A stretch of DNA of 64,000 nucleotides from Acididesulfobacillus acetoxydans. Its GTDB lineage: Bacteria > Bacillota > Desulfitobacteriia > Desulfitobacteriales > Desulfitobacteriaceae. This document shows, one piece after another, positions 1 through 8,214 of this stretch; positions within the stretch are counted from its first letter, which is position 1; each line of letters opens with the position of its first letter. The position numbers were made by a program, and so were the translations under genes. The notes beneath the pieces were generated by a model, which was not told where the DNA came from, did not search any database, and worked only from the letters and a program-made list of their open reading frames with translations. Where the stretch lies: the NCBI RefSeq assembly GCF_900016645.1, contig NZ_CDGJ01000002.1, one strand, 5' to 3'.

Positions 1-222
1 GGAAGGATAAGGCTAGAATGTGGAGCAGACGTCCATGCATGGGCAAATCAGGGAGCAAAAATAGTGGGCCTGATAGAAGGCTTCCTAAAAGCAAAATTCG
101 CCGACAAAGTAAAAGCAGTTGCAAGAGATAAAGTCAACACTTTGCAAGAAGCTGAATTGCGAACTCGGATACTCACAGCATTTGATAGTTTTCCTGAACT
201 GTATAAATTCTTTGTCGATTGA
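1..222 (+). CDS. C-terminal end of an upstream BREX gene (possibly brxC), truncated by the window edge
   Basis: An open frame runs from base 1 to a TGA at 220-222 and gives 73 residues, rich in charged helical sequence (ending PELYKFFVD). It has no recognisable motif of its own. It lies directly upstream of pglZ and its stop overlaps the proposed pglZ start, as expected for translationally coupled BREX genes. In type-4 BREX operons the gene order is brxP-brxC-pglZ-brxL, so position suggests the tail of BrxC, the large ATPase. That identity is inferred from gene order only. Confidence 0.55.
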   Translation, partial: GRIRLECGADVHAWANQGAKIVGLIEGFLKAKFADKVKAVARDKVNTLQEAELRTRILTAFDSFPELYKFFVD

Positions 223-2566
223 GAGAGAAGAGATACAGAAAAAAGTTGAGGAGGAACATAATATCACCTCCCGTTATCCTATCCGTTTAATTTTTTGCAA
301 TAGCCTTGCGCAGTATAATGCTCTTGTATTATGGCTGAGAACTTCGTGCGAGCTGACGCTGAATTTAGCTGAATTCTGCGGTGATGATGATAAACATCCT
401 AAATTCTCGAAATTGATGAAACGTATTAAGGGAGAGGCAGATAAGCACATATTGCTTCTATCCATCGGAGAATATCTCCGACTGGCAATAATTCGAGAAA
501 CTACAGATCCACAATATGCGCAGTTTCGTGATTTCTGGTGTGAACAATATTCTGTGGACTCCAAGATTCGGGTTTTTATTCCCGTCTTTGCCGCAAAAGA
601 ACTTTTTGAACGAGTCGTAAAAGAAGTAGATGAGAGGCAAGGAGATTTTTTGTGGAGTCTAGATGACGATTCCAGTGATCACTATAACGTGATAGTATAT
701 TCAGATAGGTTTAAAAATACTCTTGCTGATCGTGGCGTAATCGTAGGCTTTAAAAATTGGCTTTTGAACTGGGTGGAGGCATTGTCAACCCAGCAGCCGG
801 TTCTTGTAACTGCCCGATTCAAGGATTGTGAGAAGACATATGGTCAAGTCTCTGTAAATATAATCGAAAGTCCCTATGAATTCCTGTGTGGGATGGAGCC
901 GGGGATTTCAATGATTCCATCAAGTTGCGCACCTGATGATTATTGGGCGAGGCTTCTCAGTGATACGCAAAGAAATGAATCTGTCGCAGATGCAATTCTT
1001 GCGACACTGAATTTGAAGTATTATGATAGCATTAGCGTCGTCTCTCAATGGGAGAATCTTGATGACATAGAACGGTGGTACGCTTGGATTTGGCACCAAT
1101 TATATTCTCCGAAAGATTATGCCGGTACGATTATCCATAATCTCTCACCTAATGATTTACAGGATACTGCTACTCATATTGCCAACGACATTATTCTCTA
1201 TGCAGATAATAAGGACTGGATTACTCAGCGCAGAGGTATCATGCAAGGCATGAGAAATGCTGTGCCTTCAAGTAAGTTTTTTGATGCCCTTGATAAACGT
1301 ATGCCAGAAACAGCTTTGGGCCTACTTACAGCGCAGTCCCAAGAGGAACGTGCTTTTATTGTCAAAACTGTAAGCCGATGGTTGAGATTAAGTTCAACGG
1401 CAGATACCGTTGATAGACTTATCACTGCCTTAAAAGGGTTATACCCAGAGCTGGCATACTATCTTGAGACCCCGCGTCATCAATACAAATCTTTTACAGA
1501 CTATTTTGGCTGGTATAAGAAAAGTAAGCTAATTAACCGCCCGGTAAAATCCCCGATTTCAACCTTCGATGTCGAGAGTATTGATGCTCGCTATTCTATC
1601 CTCGCTAAGTATAACGGTTCAGATTGTAAGGCGTTGTGGGTGGATGGTTTGGGTATTGAATGGCTGTCATTGATATGTGCAGTTCTCGATAAAAAGACGA
1701 ACGATCTTTTTGATTTCACATCTAATATCGCTATATCAAGACTTCCGTCTGAAACTGCCTTCAATGAGCAATGGGCAGACAATGATTTTAAATATATAAA
1801 ACACAACCGGTTAGATACTCTTGCTCACAAGGGTGTACCGGATGACTCGGATTATTTCTTGTGTATTGTGGCCCAAATTCAGACCGTTTGTGAGATGCTA
1901 TATGAAGCTGTCGAGCTTCTTGAAAGCAACGACCTTGTAATAATTACGGGTGACCACGGGAGCAGTCGCCTTGCTGCATTGGCATTCCATGAATTAGCTA
2001 CATTTGCGCCCCCAGGCGCAATACCGATGTCTCATGGTCGCTTTTGTGAATTGACAAAAGAGCTACGAGATGAAGACCTTCTACCTAACGTTGCTTTGTG
2101 TAGATTCAATGATAAGAAGTATTTAGTCATGAAAGACTACGAACATTACAAGCAATCTGGTAATGCTGCTGGGGGAAATTCTGATGAAAATGCAGTAGCT
2201 GGCGAAATACATGGTGGTATGACCCCAGAAGAATGTATTGTACCTGTTGTAGTTTTAAAAAGAAAGAACGTGCCCAAACCCCTTAATTATGTTTTTTCTG
2301 CCGAAAAGCTCGCAAAAAGGGGCGGTAAGGCAAGTATTGAAATCAGCTTTAACCGCTCTGTTGATACTCTCGACATTGCTTCCTCAAACGGAGTTTGTAT
2401 TTGTTCTAGAATAGATGAAAAACAATGGAGTATTAACTTTACAGGACTTGAAGGTGCATCAATAGAACTATCGATAACCGCTAACGGGAAGGTGCTTCCC
2501 CAAGAGGCAGTTCTCCCTGTTATTACTGTAGGTATTAGTAAAGGAAGTATGGGAGGTTTGCCGTAA
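212..2566 (+). CDS. pglZ: BREX phosphatase-domain protein PglZ
   Basis: This is a protein of about 784 residues with a PglZ domain (alkaline-phosphatase superfamily) in its second half. Visible motifs are VDGLG near residue 470 and TGDHGSS near residue 576, which carry the metal-binding aspartates and histidine, followed by a conserved HGGMTPEECIVPVV segment. PglZ is the shared core protein of BREX phage-defence systems. The frame is open back to TTG 119, but that stretch overlaps the upstream gene. TTG 212 overlaps the upstream stop (220-222) and is the likelier start, although no strong ribosome site is visible. The stop overlaps the next ATG (TAATG). Together with BrxL and no visible PglX methylase, the gene fits type-4 BREX. 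Confidence 0.85.
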   Translation: MSIEREEIQKKVEEEHNITSRYPIRLIFCNSLAQYNALVLWLRTSCELTLNLAEFCGDDDKHPKFSKLMKRIKGEADKHILLLSIGEYLRLAIIRETTDPQYAQFRDFWCEQYSVDSKIRVFIPVFAAKELFERVVKEVDERQGDFLWSLDDDSSDHYNVIVYSDRFKNTLADRGVIVGFKNWLLNWVEALSTQQPVLVTARFKDCEKTYGQVSVNIIESPYEFLCGMEPGISMIPSSCAPDDYWARLLSDTQRNESVADAILATLNLKYYDSISVVSQWENLDDIERWYAWIWHQLYSPKDYAGTIIHNLSPNDLQDTATHIANDIILYADNKDWITQRRGIMQGMRNAVPSSKFFDALDKRMPETALGLLTAQSQEERAFIVKTVSRWLRLSSTADTVDRLITALKGLYPELAYYLETPRHQYKSFTDYFGWYKKSKLINRPVKSPISTFDVESIDARYSILAKYNGSDCKALWVDGLGIEWLSLICAVLDKKTNDLFDFTSNIAISRLPSETAFNEQWADNDFKYIKHNRLDTLAHKGVPDDSDYFLCIVAQIQTVCEMLYEAVELLESNDLVIITGDHGSSRLAALAFHELATFAPPGAIPMSHGRFCELTKELRDEDLLPNVALCRFNDKKYLVMKDYEHYKQSGNAAGGNSDENAVAGEIHGGMTPEECIVPVVVLKRKNVPKPLNYVFSAEKLAKRGGKASIEISFNRSVDTLDIASSNGVCICSRIDEKQWSINFTGLEGASIELSITANGKVLPQEAVLPVITVGISKGSMGGLP

Positions 2567-2757
2567 TGTCGAAAAGATGTTCTGAGTGCAATAGGCCTCT
2601 TAAAAAAGATGAGGTCGCTCTATCAAAAAAGCTAATCGACTTAAATTGCGAATTATACTGCATAAATTGTTTAGCCGAATACCTCGAATGTAATTGTGAT
2701 GACTTAAGAATAAAGATACAGGAATTTAAGGAACAAGGTTGTACTTTATTCTTGTAG
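2566..2757 (+). CDS. Small zinc-ribbon protein between pglZ and brxL
   Basis: This 63-residue protein carries an N-terminal CSEC pair and a second CINC pair about 30 residues later, plus a further CNC. That is a classical small zinc-ribbon layout. Its ATG overlaps the pglZ stop and its stop lies 12 bases before the brxL start, so it is embedded in the operon. I do not recognise it as a named BREX component. A DNA-binding or adaptor role for PglZ or BrxL is plausible from size and position only. Confidence 0.7.
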   Translation: MSKRCSECNRPLKKDEVALSKKLIDLNCELYCINCLAEYLECNCDDLRIKIQEFKEQGCTLFL

Positions 2758-2771
2758 ATTGGAGCATGATT

Positions 2772-4220
2772 ATGAATAGCCAAAGAATAAGAGAAGTCTT
2801 TCCAGATATGGTGGTTCTAAAAAATCCCAAACGAACAGAGTTCTTCTCTAATCTTAGCTTGCCGTCTTATATGCGTGACTGGCTTGTTATGAAGTTTTCT
2901 GATTCAACAGGGGAAACTGACATAGAGCGTGTCTCTTCGTACATCAAAACATATATACCTAATCGTGACGACTTTGAACAGTTAAAGTTTCGGCTTATAA
3001 ACGGCGAATCTGTGCGGTTTTTGGCGAGAATTCGTGTCGCGGTAGATATAAGAACGGGCAAAACCACATTTGAGCTTCCGGACTTCGGTGGGAACCGATC
3101 AGGTGCGGGGGGCATTGTAAAATACTCTGTCGTTGACGAATGGCAGGATACACTGCTAAGAGAGAACGAGAATTGGGGTATTGTTGAGTTAATATGGAAT
3201 AGAGATTATTCGAGAAAAAAGGCAAATGGTTACGTTTCCATGGAAGACTACAGTCCTTTTTGTCCTTATACAGTTGACATAAATGTTTATCGTGAAGGTC
3301 GCGAGAAGTTTTCTACAGAAGAATGGATAGATGTGCTTATTTCTTCTGCAGACTATAATCCTAACGGATATGAAACCAAGCGCCAGAAACTATTTGTCTT
3401 GCGTAGGTTATTGCCATTTGTCGAGCGACGCATCAATCTTATAGAGCTTGCGCCCAAAGGCACAGGAAAGAGCTATATCTATCATAAAATAAGTAAGAGA
3501 GGTTGGTTAATTTCAGGTGGGACTGTATCACGCGCTTCTCTAATCTATGATAATGCAAAGAAGACTGGCGGTCTTATTACACGCTTTGACTTCGTTGCTT
3601 TTGATGAAATTCAAACAATGAAGTTCGATCAGCCCGGACAGATTCAAACTGCGTTAAAAGACTACATGGAGTTCGGCGAGGTAAAAGGGTTTGATTCAAA
3701 GACCGAAGCTGATGCAGGAATTATAGTTCTGGGCAATATTGATGCCGGAAGATTTGACACCAGTGCTAATATGGTTGAAGAAATCAATCCGATTTTTCGT
3801 GAGTCTGCCACACTGGATCGGTTTCATGGATTTATTCCGGGATGGGAAATTCCTCGTATGCATAGAGGCCTAGTTGCTGACGGTTGGGCATTGAATACGG
3901 AATATTTCGCGGAGGTTCTTCATTCTTTGCGCGATGAAATGCTTTACGCTGCAATCGTTGAAGAATGTCTCGATATACCTGAAAGACCTGATATGCGCGA
4001 TTTGACTGCCATTAAGCGGCTTTGCACAGGATTTGTCAAGCTCCTTTTCCCACAGGCTAAGTCGAAACAGGATATAGACCCTGACGAATTCGTTGAGTAT
4101 TGCCTCGAACCGGCAATGGAAATGAGAGGCGCTATTAAAAAACAGCTCTGTATCGTTGACCCTAAAGAGTTTGACGTACCGGGAAAAAGGAATGTACCAA
4201 ACATTCGATACAAGTATTGA
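2772..4220 (+). CDS. brxL: BREX Lon-like protein BrxL
   Basis: This 482-residue protein matches the BrxL family. It has an N-terminal DNA-binding-like region and then an AAA+ core with Walker A APKGTGKSYIYHK near residue 227. The Walker B-like FVAFDEIQTMKF and the sensor segment GNIDAGRFDTSANM follow, then FHGFIPGWEIPRMH. BrxL forms DNA-binding ring assemblies needed for BREX defence, and Lon-like protease annotation is historical. ATG 2772 has a GGAGC ribosome site at 2761-2765, so the upstream TTG 2739 is rejected. The C-terminal Lon protease domain of longer family members is not present: the protein ends soon after the ATPase part. It is the short BrxL form seen with type-4 systems. Confidence 0.88.
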   Translation: MNSQRIREVFPDMVVLKNPKRTEFFSNLSLPSYMRDWLVMKFSDSTGETDIERVSSYIKTYIPNRDDFEQLKFRLINGESVRFLARIRVAVDIRTGKTTFELPDFGGNRSGAGGIVKYSVVDEWQDTLLRENENWGIVELIWNRDYSRKKANGYVSMEDYSPFCPYTVDINVYREGREKFSTEEWIDVLISSADYNPNGYETKRQKLFVLRRLLPFVERRINLIELAPKGTGKSYIYHKISKRGWLISGGTVSRASLIYDNAKKTGGLITRFDFVAFDEIQTMKFDQPGQIQTALKDYMEFGEVKGFDSKTEADAGIIVLGNIDAGRFDTSANMVEEINPIFRESATLDRFHGFIPGWEIPRMHRGLVADGWALNTEYFAEVLHSLRDEMLYAAIVEECLDIPERPDMRDLTAIKRLCTGFVKLLFPQAKSKQDIDPDEFVEYCLEPAMEMRGAIKKQLCIVDPKEFDVPGKRNVPNIRYKY

Positions 4221-4229
4221 GGTGGTAAT

Positions 4230-5390
4230 GTGCCGAGAGAACTAATTTATGCCGACAACGCTGCGACAACAAAAATGTCAGATGTGGCGTTTGCAAAAAT
4301 GCTTCCATTTTTACAAGAACAATATGGTAATGCCTCGAGCCAGTATTCGCTCGCAATGAAATCAAAACGGGCCATCGAACAAGCAAGAGAACAAGTTGCC
4401 GTTGGAATTGGTGCAGAACGAAATAATATTATTTTCACCTCTGGCGGCTCAGAAAGTAATAGCTGGGTCTTGTCAAGCGTACCAGTGCTGTTCGGTAACA
4501 AGGGTACCCACATTATCACCTCCGGAATTGAACATCATTCTGTACTGCGTGCCTGTCACGCTCTTGAGCAAAAAGGCATTGATGTTACTTACCTGTCTGT
4601 TGATAGGGTTGGTCGTGTAACACTAGATAATCTAAAAGCGGCTATACGACCTGATACAAAATTTGTTTCTTTAATGCTGGCTAACAACGAAATCGGCACA
4701 ATTCAACCGATAGCTGAGATTGGCCGCTACTTGCGTGACAAAAATATACTATTTCATACTGATGCCGTTCAAGCAATGGGCCATATACCTGTAAATGTTA
4801 ATGAACTTTATGTGGATTTTCTTGCTGCCTCTGCTCACAAGTTCAACGGTGCTAAGGGTACAGGCATCCTATACAAGCGCTCAGGCATCTCAGTGCCGCA
4901 AATTGTTTTTGGAGGAGAACAGGAGTATGGACTGCGTTCAGGTACCGAGAACGTTGCTGGGATAGTAGCCGCTGGATATGCGCTGGAAGAAAACATTTCG
5001 GATATGAGGGGAACTGCTAATAGATTAGTTACCTTTGTCCAAGCCACAATAGATGGTATTAGAGCTAAAGTACCGAATATCTGTGTCAATGGTGATCCTG
5101 AAAACCGCTTGCCTGGAATAGTTAATATTGCGTTTGAAAACAGCTCAGGTGAATCTCTTATGCACCTTTTGGATTTAAAAGGTATTTGCGTTTCAACGAG
5201 TTCTGCGTGTACATCGGGTAAAGATGAACCTTCTCATGTGCTAATGGCGTTGGGATTGTCTGAGAAACAAGCCAAATCGGCGATTCGCATTTCGTATGGC
5301 AAATACAACACCATGCAGGAAGTGGAGTCTGTCATTTTTGCCGTTTGCAATGCATACGACAAGATTTTTAGAGCAACTTCGAATTTGTAG
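4230..5390 (+). CDS. Cysteine desulfurase (IscS/NifS/DndA-like) linked to the BREX operon
   Basis: This 386-residue PLP enzyme takes sulfur from cysteine as an enzyme-bound persulfide. The PLP lysine is K204 in SAHKFNGAKG and the persulfide cysteine is C327 in SSACTSGK. The segment GGEQEYGLRSGTENV is typical of the family. The GTG start is 10 bases after the brxL stop with GAGGTGG upstream, so it is co-transcribed with BREX. Type-4 BREX uses BrxP, a PAPS-reductase/DndC-like protein, and DndC needs a cysteine desulfurase as sulfur donor. A dedicated donor here therefore fits a phosphorothioation-type mark. Housekeeping Fe-S assembly is the alternative, but no IscU or IscR gene is nearby. Confidence 0.88.
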   Translation: MPRELIYADNAATTKMSDVAFAKMLPFLQEQYGNASSQYSLAMKSKRAIEQAREQVAVGIGAERNNIIFTSGGSESNSWVLSSVPVLFGNKGTHIITSGIEHHSVLRACHALEQKGIDVTYLSVDRVGRVTLDNLKAAIRPDTKFVSLMLANNEIGTIQPIAEIGRYLRDKNILFHTDAVQAMGHIPVNVNELYVDFLAASAHKFNGAKGTGILYKRSGISVPQIVFGGEQEYGLRSGTENVAGIVAAGYALEENISDMRGTANRLVTFVQATIDGIRAKVPNICVNGDPENRLPGIVNIAFENSSGESLMHLLDLKGICVSTSSACTSGKDEPSHVLMALGLSEKQAKSAIRISYGKYNTMQEVESVIFAVCNAYDKIFRATSNL

Positions 5391-5692
5391 AAGGGGCCAA
5401 AACAAGATTTGACATGGGGGATGCTACCCTTGGTGAAGGGATGGGGCTTACTACAAAGGAATACATCCTTTGAGCCACAGCCCTCGAACCATCGAAGCAT
5501 CCGACGTAGGGTCCTACGTCAAGTCTACCCCAGAGTGGCCCTTAACCGGCCACAGGGTTTGTCTCTTCCTGCTTTAAGTCATCGAGATGGGCCATGTGTT
5601 CATATAGCGTTTTTTGTTCAAACCCGTATCAAAGCAGTGTTTTGTAGGGTTGTTGATATTTCGATATGTAGTCCTCATACGGGTCCAAAAAG
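5391..5692. other. Intergenic region with four consecutive hairpins, no gene
   Basis: No supported coding frame lies here. Four short inverted repeats follow one another: CCCTT/AAGGG near 5427-5441, AAAGG/CCTTT near 5455-5471, GACGTAGG/CCTACGTC at 5503-5520 (2-base loop) and GTGGCC/GGCCAC at 5535-5553. The first could end the BREX transcript, but none is followed by a clear T run. Confidence 0.5.
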
Positions 5693-5863
5693 TTATTTCA
5701 GCGTGATAAATCTACCATTTCTCGCCACATTAAAAATATATTCAACGAAGGTGAACTGATAAGAAATTCAGTTGTTGCAAATTTTGCAACAACTGCTGCT
5801 GACGGTAAAACATATCACGTTGATTACTACAATTTGGATGTCATAATTTCTGTTGGTTATCAG
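5693..5863 (+). pseudogene. RhuM/COG3943-family DNA-binding protein remnant
   Basis: The frame beginning LFQRDKSTISRHIKNIF and continuing to YYNLDVIISVGY matches the very conserved middle of RhuM-type (COG3943) proteins, which often neighbour restriction-modification and defence genes. Only about 57 residues remain. Both the N-terminal part and everything after SVGY are missing. The remnant is in frame with, and runs straight into, the YdcF-like gene downstream, so the junction marks an old deletion or recombination. Confidence 0.75.
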
Positions 5864-5878
5864 CCCACTGATGAAATA

Positions 5879-6670
5879 ATGGGAGTGTTGTTTTTGTTTC
5901 TGGATATCCTGAAATCAGGTTATAACATGCTGTTGCCCCCAGGGTTATTCATTCTCATCTTATTTCTCTTAGCCTGGTGGCTGCGCAAGCGTGAGCGAAC
6001 CGCAGCGATCATTTTGCTCGCAACGACCTTCATCCTTTATGCTTGCTCAACGGATATTGTCAGTTCACTCTTAATGCGCAGTTTGGAAAGCCGATTCAAT
6101 CCTCCGACTGCTTTAAACGGAGACGTTCTAATCGTGCTTGGCGGCGGGGCCACGTTAGACACTCCGGACGTAGACGGCAGGGGAAACCTCAGTGGCTCCA
6201 GCATGAATCGTGTCGTGACCGCCGTCAGGTTGTATAAGAAAACGGGACTGCCCATCATCATGTCGTCAGGCCGGGTTTTCGCCAACACCGGGAATGAAGG
6301 ACAGATTGCCAAGAGGGTTATGGTTTCGTTGGGAGTCCCAGAAGACAAAATCTATCTGGATGATACAAGCCGCACTACGACGGAGAACGCCGTGAACAGC
6401 AAAAAAATACTGGAAGCACAGCATTTTACCCATCCGATCTTAGTGACCTCGGCCTTTCACATGGCCAGAGCGGTCGATGATTTTTCGAAGGTGGGCGTGG
6501 CAGTGCTGCCGTATCCTTGTGATTACAAGGTGAGTATGGCTCAGCCTTTGTATTTGTTCCGTTTTGTGCCGACGGCAGGAGGGCTTAACAATACCGGAGT
6601 CGCACTTAAGGAATACCTCGGGATCTTGGCGCTTATGCACGGACTCAGCGAAGCCTTGCGGAACGCCTGA
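5879..6670 (+). CDS. YdcF/SanA/ElyC-family (DUF218) membrane protein, copy A
   Basis: This 263-residue protein has two N-terminal hydrophobic segments (about residues 15-35 and 45-60), then the DUF218 domain with VLIVLGGGATLDTPDVDG, SSGRVFANTGNEG, SRTTTENA and TSAFHMARA. DUF218 proteins are envelope-associated and poorly understood; some affect cell-wall integrity or polysaccharide precursors. The frame is open from TTG 5834, but those residues come from the RhuM remnant, so ATG 5879 is chosen by comparison with copy B at 26170-26982. The two copies are clearly paralogous. The last 10 residues differ from copy B, suggesting that the 3' end was also altered. Confidence 0.82.
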   Translation: MGVLFLFLDILKSGYNMLLPPGLFILILFLLAWWLRKRERTAAIILLATTFILYACSTDIVSSLLMRSLESRFNPPTALNGDVLIVLGGGATLDTPDVDGRGNLSGSSMNRVVTAVRLYKKTGLPIIMSSGRVFANTGNEGQIAKRVMVSLGVPEDKIYLDDTSRTTTENAVNSKKILEAQHFTHPILVTSAFHMARAVDDFSKVGVAVLPYPCDYKVSMAQPLYLFRFVPTAGGLNNTGVALKEYLGILALMHGLSEALRNA

Positions 6671-6815
6671 AAGGTTGTGCCGCTTGGATTGTGCCAAAGC
6701 GGCCAGGCGCTCGGCGATTTTAGGCCGGGCGTTGAGGGGGAGGTAGGCAAGGCTCTGGGAGGTGAGGCACAGACGAACGACTCCTATTCAAAGAATTAGA
6801 GGCGAAGCGTAATGG

Positions 6816-7016
6816 ATTCATTTCAGAATCAACCCTGCGGCGATTTCTGATGTACAGGAAATTATAGCATATATCGCCGAGGACAATCCTGGAGCAGCCA
6901 CGAAGATGGGAAACGCAATTTATTCCACTATAGAAAAGCTGACTGATTTTCCCGAAATGGGAGGTTCTCTAAGTTCTAAGATCAATATTAAGGTACTCGT
7001 ATTGTTCGGTGAGTAA
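6816..7016 (+). pseudogene. ParE/RelE-type toxin remnant
   Basis: The frame reads FRINPAAISDVQEIIAYIAE, then KMGNAIYSTIEKLTDFPEMG, then SLSSKINIK, and ends abruptly in VLVLFGE. This matches the N-terminal two thirds of ParE-family type II toxins joined to their usual last residues, with the central beta strands missing. No start codon is in frame: a TAA precedes it at 6810-6812, and ATG 6812 lies in another frame. No antitoxin gene is recognisable upstream. It is a dead toxin fragment with an internal deletion. Confidence 0.75.
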
Positions 7017-7602
7017 CATCCGTCATTCCCCGTGTTTATGAATTACTTCGTTCGACATGGGCTTAGAAAATCCTGTTTGGTTCCGGCTTGTCCGGGCTAG
7101 GAAATTGACAATACGTGGGCAAAAATGGGTGGAGACCTACCTTCGACTGGCCGATTTAAGTCGTTTAATTCTCGGGATGATTCACCATGCCCGGGAATAC
7201 CTCATTCCCAAGGGACGAAACCAACAATTGCGGCGTCTGGCAGAGCAAGCCATTTACCAACGAAAAAATACAGTGCTTCGCGCCGCTTAGTGAACTAGAT
7301 CTCCGAGTACCTTACAATGTTTCCCGGGTATCAACGTCAAACGCTCCCCGGGGGAGTAGTATACCCTTTTTTATGGTGCCACTGATCGAGACATCCCTCG
7401 GTGGTTCCTGGAACGCATTTTCAAGAGGGTAAACAAGCATCTGAGCTCCAGATGTGGAGGCACGCCTGTTCGGCCTCTGACTTGTTTTTGCTATTTTGTA
7501 ACGACCTCTGTTAGTGACTTCCCGCAGTGATATCGTCGATGTCAAAAACGGCCCCTTACCGTCCACAGGACAGCGAGGGGCCGTTTGGCAGCCGGTATTC
7601 AC
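7017..7602. other. Intergenic region without a supported gene
   Basis: A 77-codon frame at 7057-7290 starts ATG, but it has no ribosome site and no recognisable motif. The rest shows frequent stops in all frames. It sits between two gene remnants and is probably decayed DNA. Confidence 0.4.
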
Positions 7603-8115
7603 TTTTTCGGGATTTTCAGTTTCTGCCCGGCGTAGATTAGATGGTGTCCGAGGACACGCCGTTCAGCGTCTTGATTTCCTTGTACCTCTGGCCGCTGCCG
7701 AGTTTTTTGGCGGCGATGCCCCAGAGCGTGTCGCCCTTAGCCACGGTGTGGACCTCATAAGTAGCCGGCGCGGTTTCCGTTTTCTCCCTGGAAAGAATCT
7801 CGTTGACCCTGCACGGCGGCGTGATCGTACCCGGCAGCGGTCAGGCGGGATTTGCGTTCTTCGCCGTTGCCCCAGTCGCCGCGGATGACATCCCGCGCCA
7901 ATTCGTCCACCGTTTTAGATTCGGCGGAAATGCCCGAGCCACCGCTTTTCAGCAAACGCTTGACCTCCGCGCGGAAGGTATCCATCGACTTCCCGTGCTT
8001 CGGGAACCAGTGCATCACGTCGGCGTGGTTGCTGGCGATCCCCGGCTTGTGCCCTTCGCTGTGGCAGATGATGTTCTTTTCCGTTAAACCGTACTGCTTG
8101 CATAGGGTAGTGGCC
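7603..8115 (-). pseudogene. Phage-type N-acetylmuramoyl-L-alanine amidase (endolysin) C-terminal remnant
   Basis: On the minus strand the frame reads ITCHSEGHKPG-like residues, then HADVMHWFPKHG and TFRAEVKRLL. A CW_7-type cell-wall repeat follows (TVDELARDVIRGDWGNGEERK, then LTAAGYDHAAVQ). A frameshift leads to NEILSREKTETAPATYEVHT and a LysM-like module, KGDTLWGIAAKKLGSGQRYKEI. A second small shift precedes YAGQKLKIPKK and the stop near 7603. This order (amidase, CW_7, LysM) is that of clostridial phage and prophage endolysins. The 5' catalytic part is missing and at least two frameshifts are present. Confidence 0.78.
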
Positions 8116-8126
8116 GCTGAAACATA

Positions 8127-8189
8127 TCGGAATAATTACAAATATATTTTGGAATAAGAGTCGGTATTATTCCGATGATGTGGTATACT
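8127..8189 (+). promoter_or_regulatory. Fic promoter region with inverted-repeat operator
   Basis: TCGGAATAAT at 8127-8136 is exactly inverted as ATTATTCCGA at 8166-8175. The second arm is itself part of a shorter near-palindrome at 8161-8175. A good -10 box, TATACT, lies at 8184-8189, 26 bases before the Fic start. The Fic protein has its own N-terminal DNA-binding-like domain, so autoregulation is possible. Confidence 0.5.
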
Positions 8190-8214
8190 ATAAAAAAGAT
8201 TGGGAGGTGAAGCG

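Noticed and set aside
119..211. Upstream extension of pglZ from TTG 119
   Set aside because: It overlaps the coding end of the preceding frame (stop at 222) and encodes a cysteine-rich stretch unlike PglZ; TTG 212 is better.
5409..5759. 116-codon open frame after the desulfurase
   Set aside because: No ribosome site, hairpin-rich composition, and its end overlaps the RhuM remnant in another frame.
7755..8018. 87-codon minus-strand frame as a separate gene
   Set aside because: It is the middle of the frameshifted endolysin remnant, not an independent protein.
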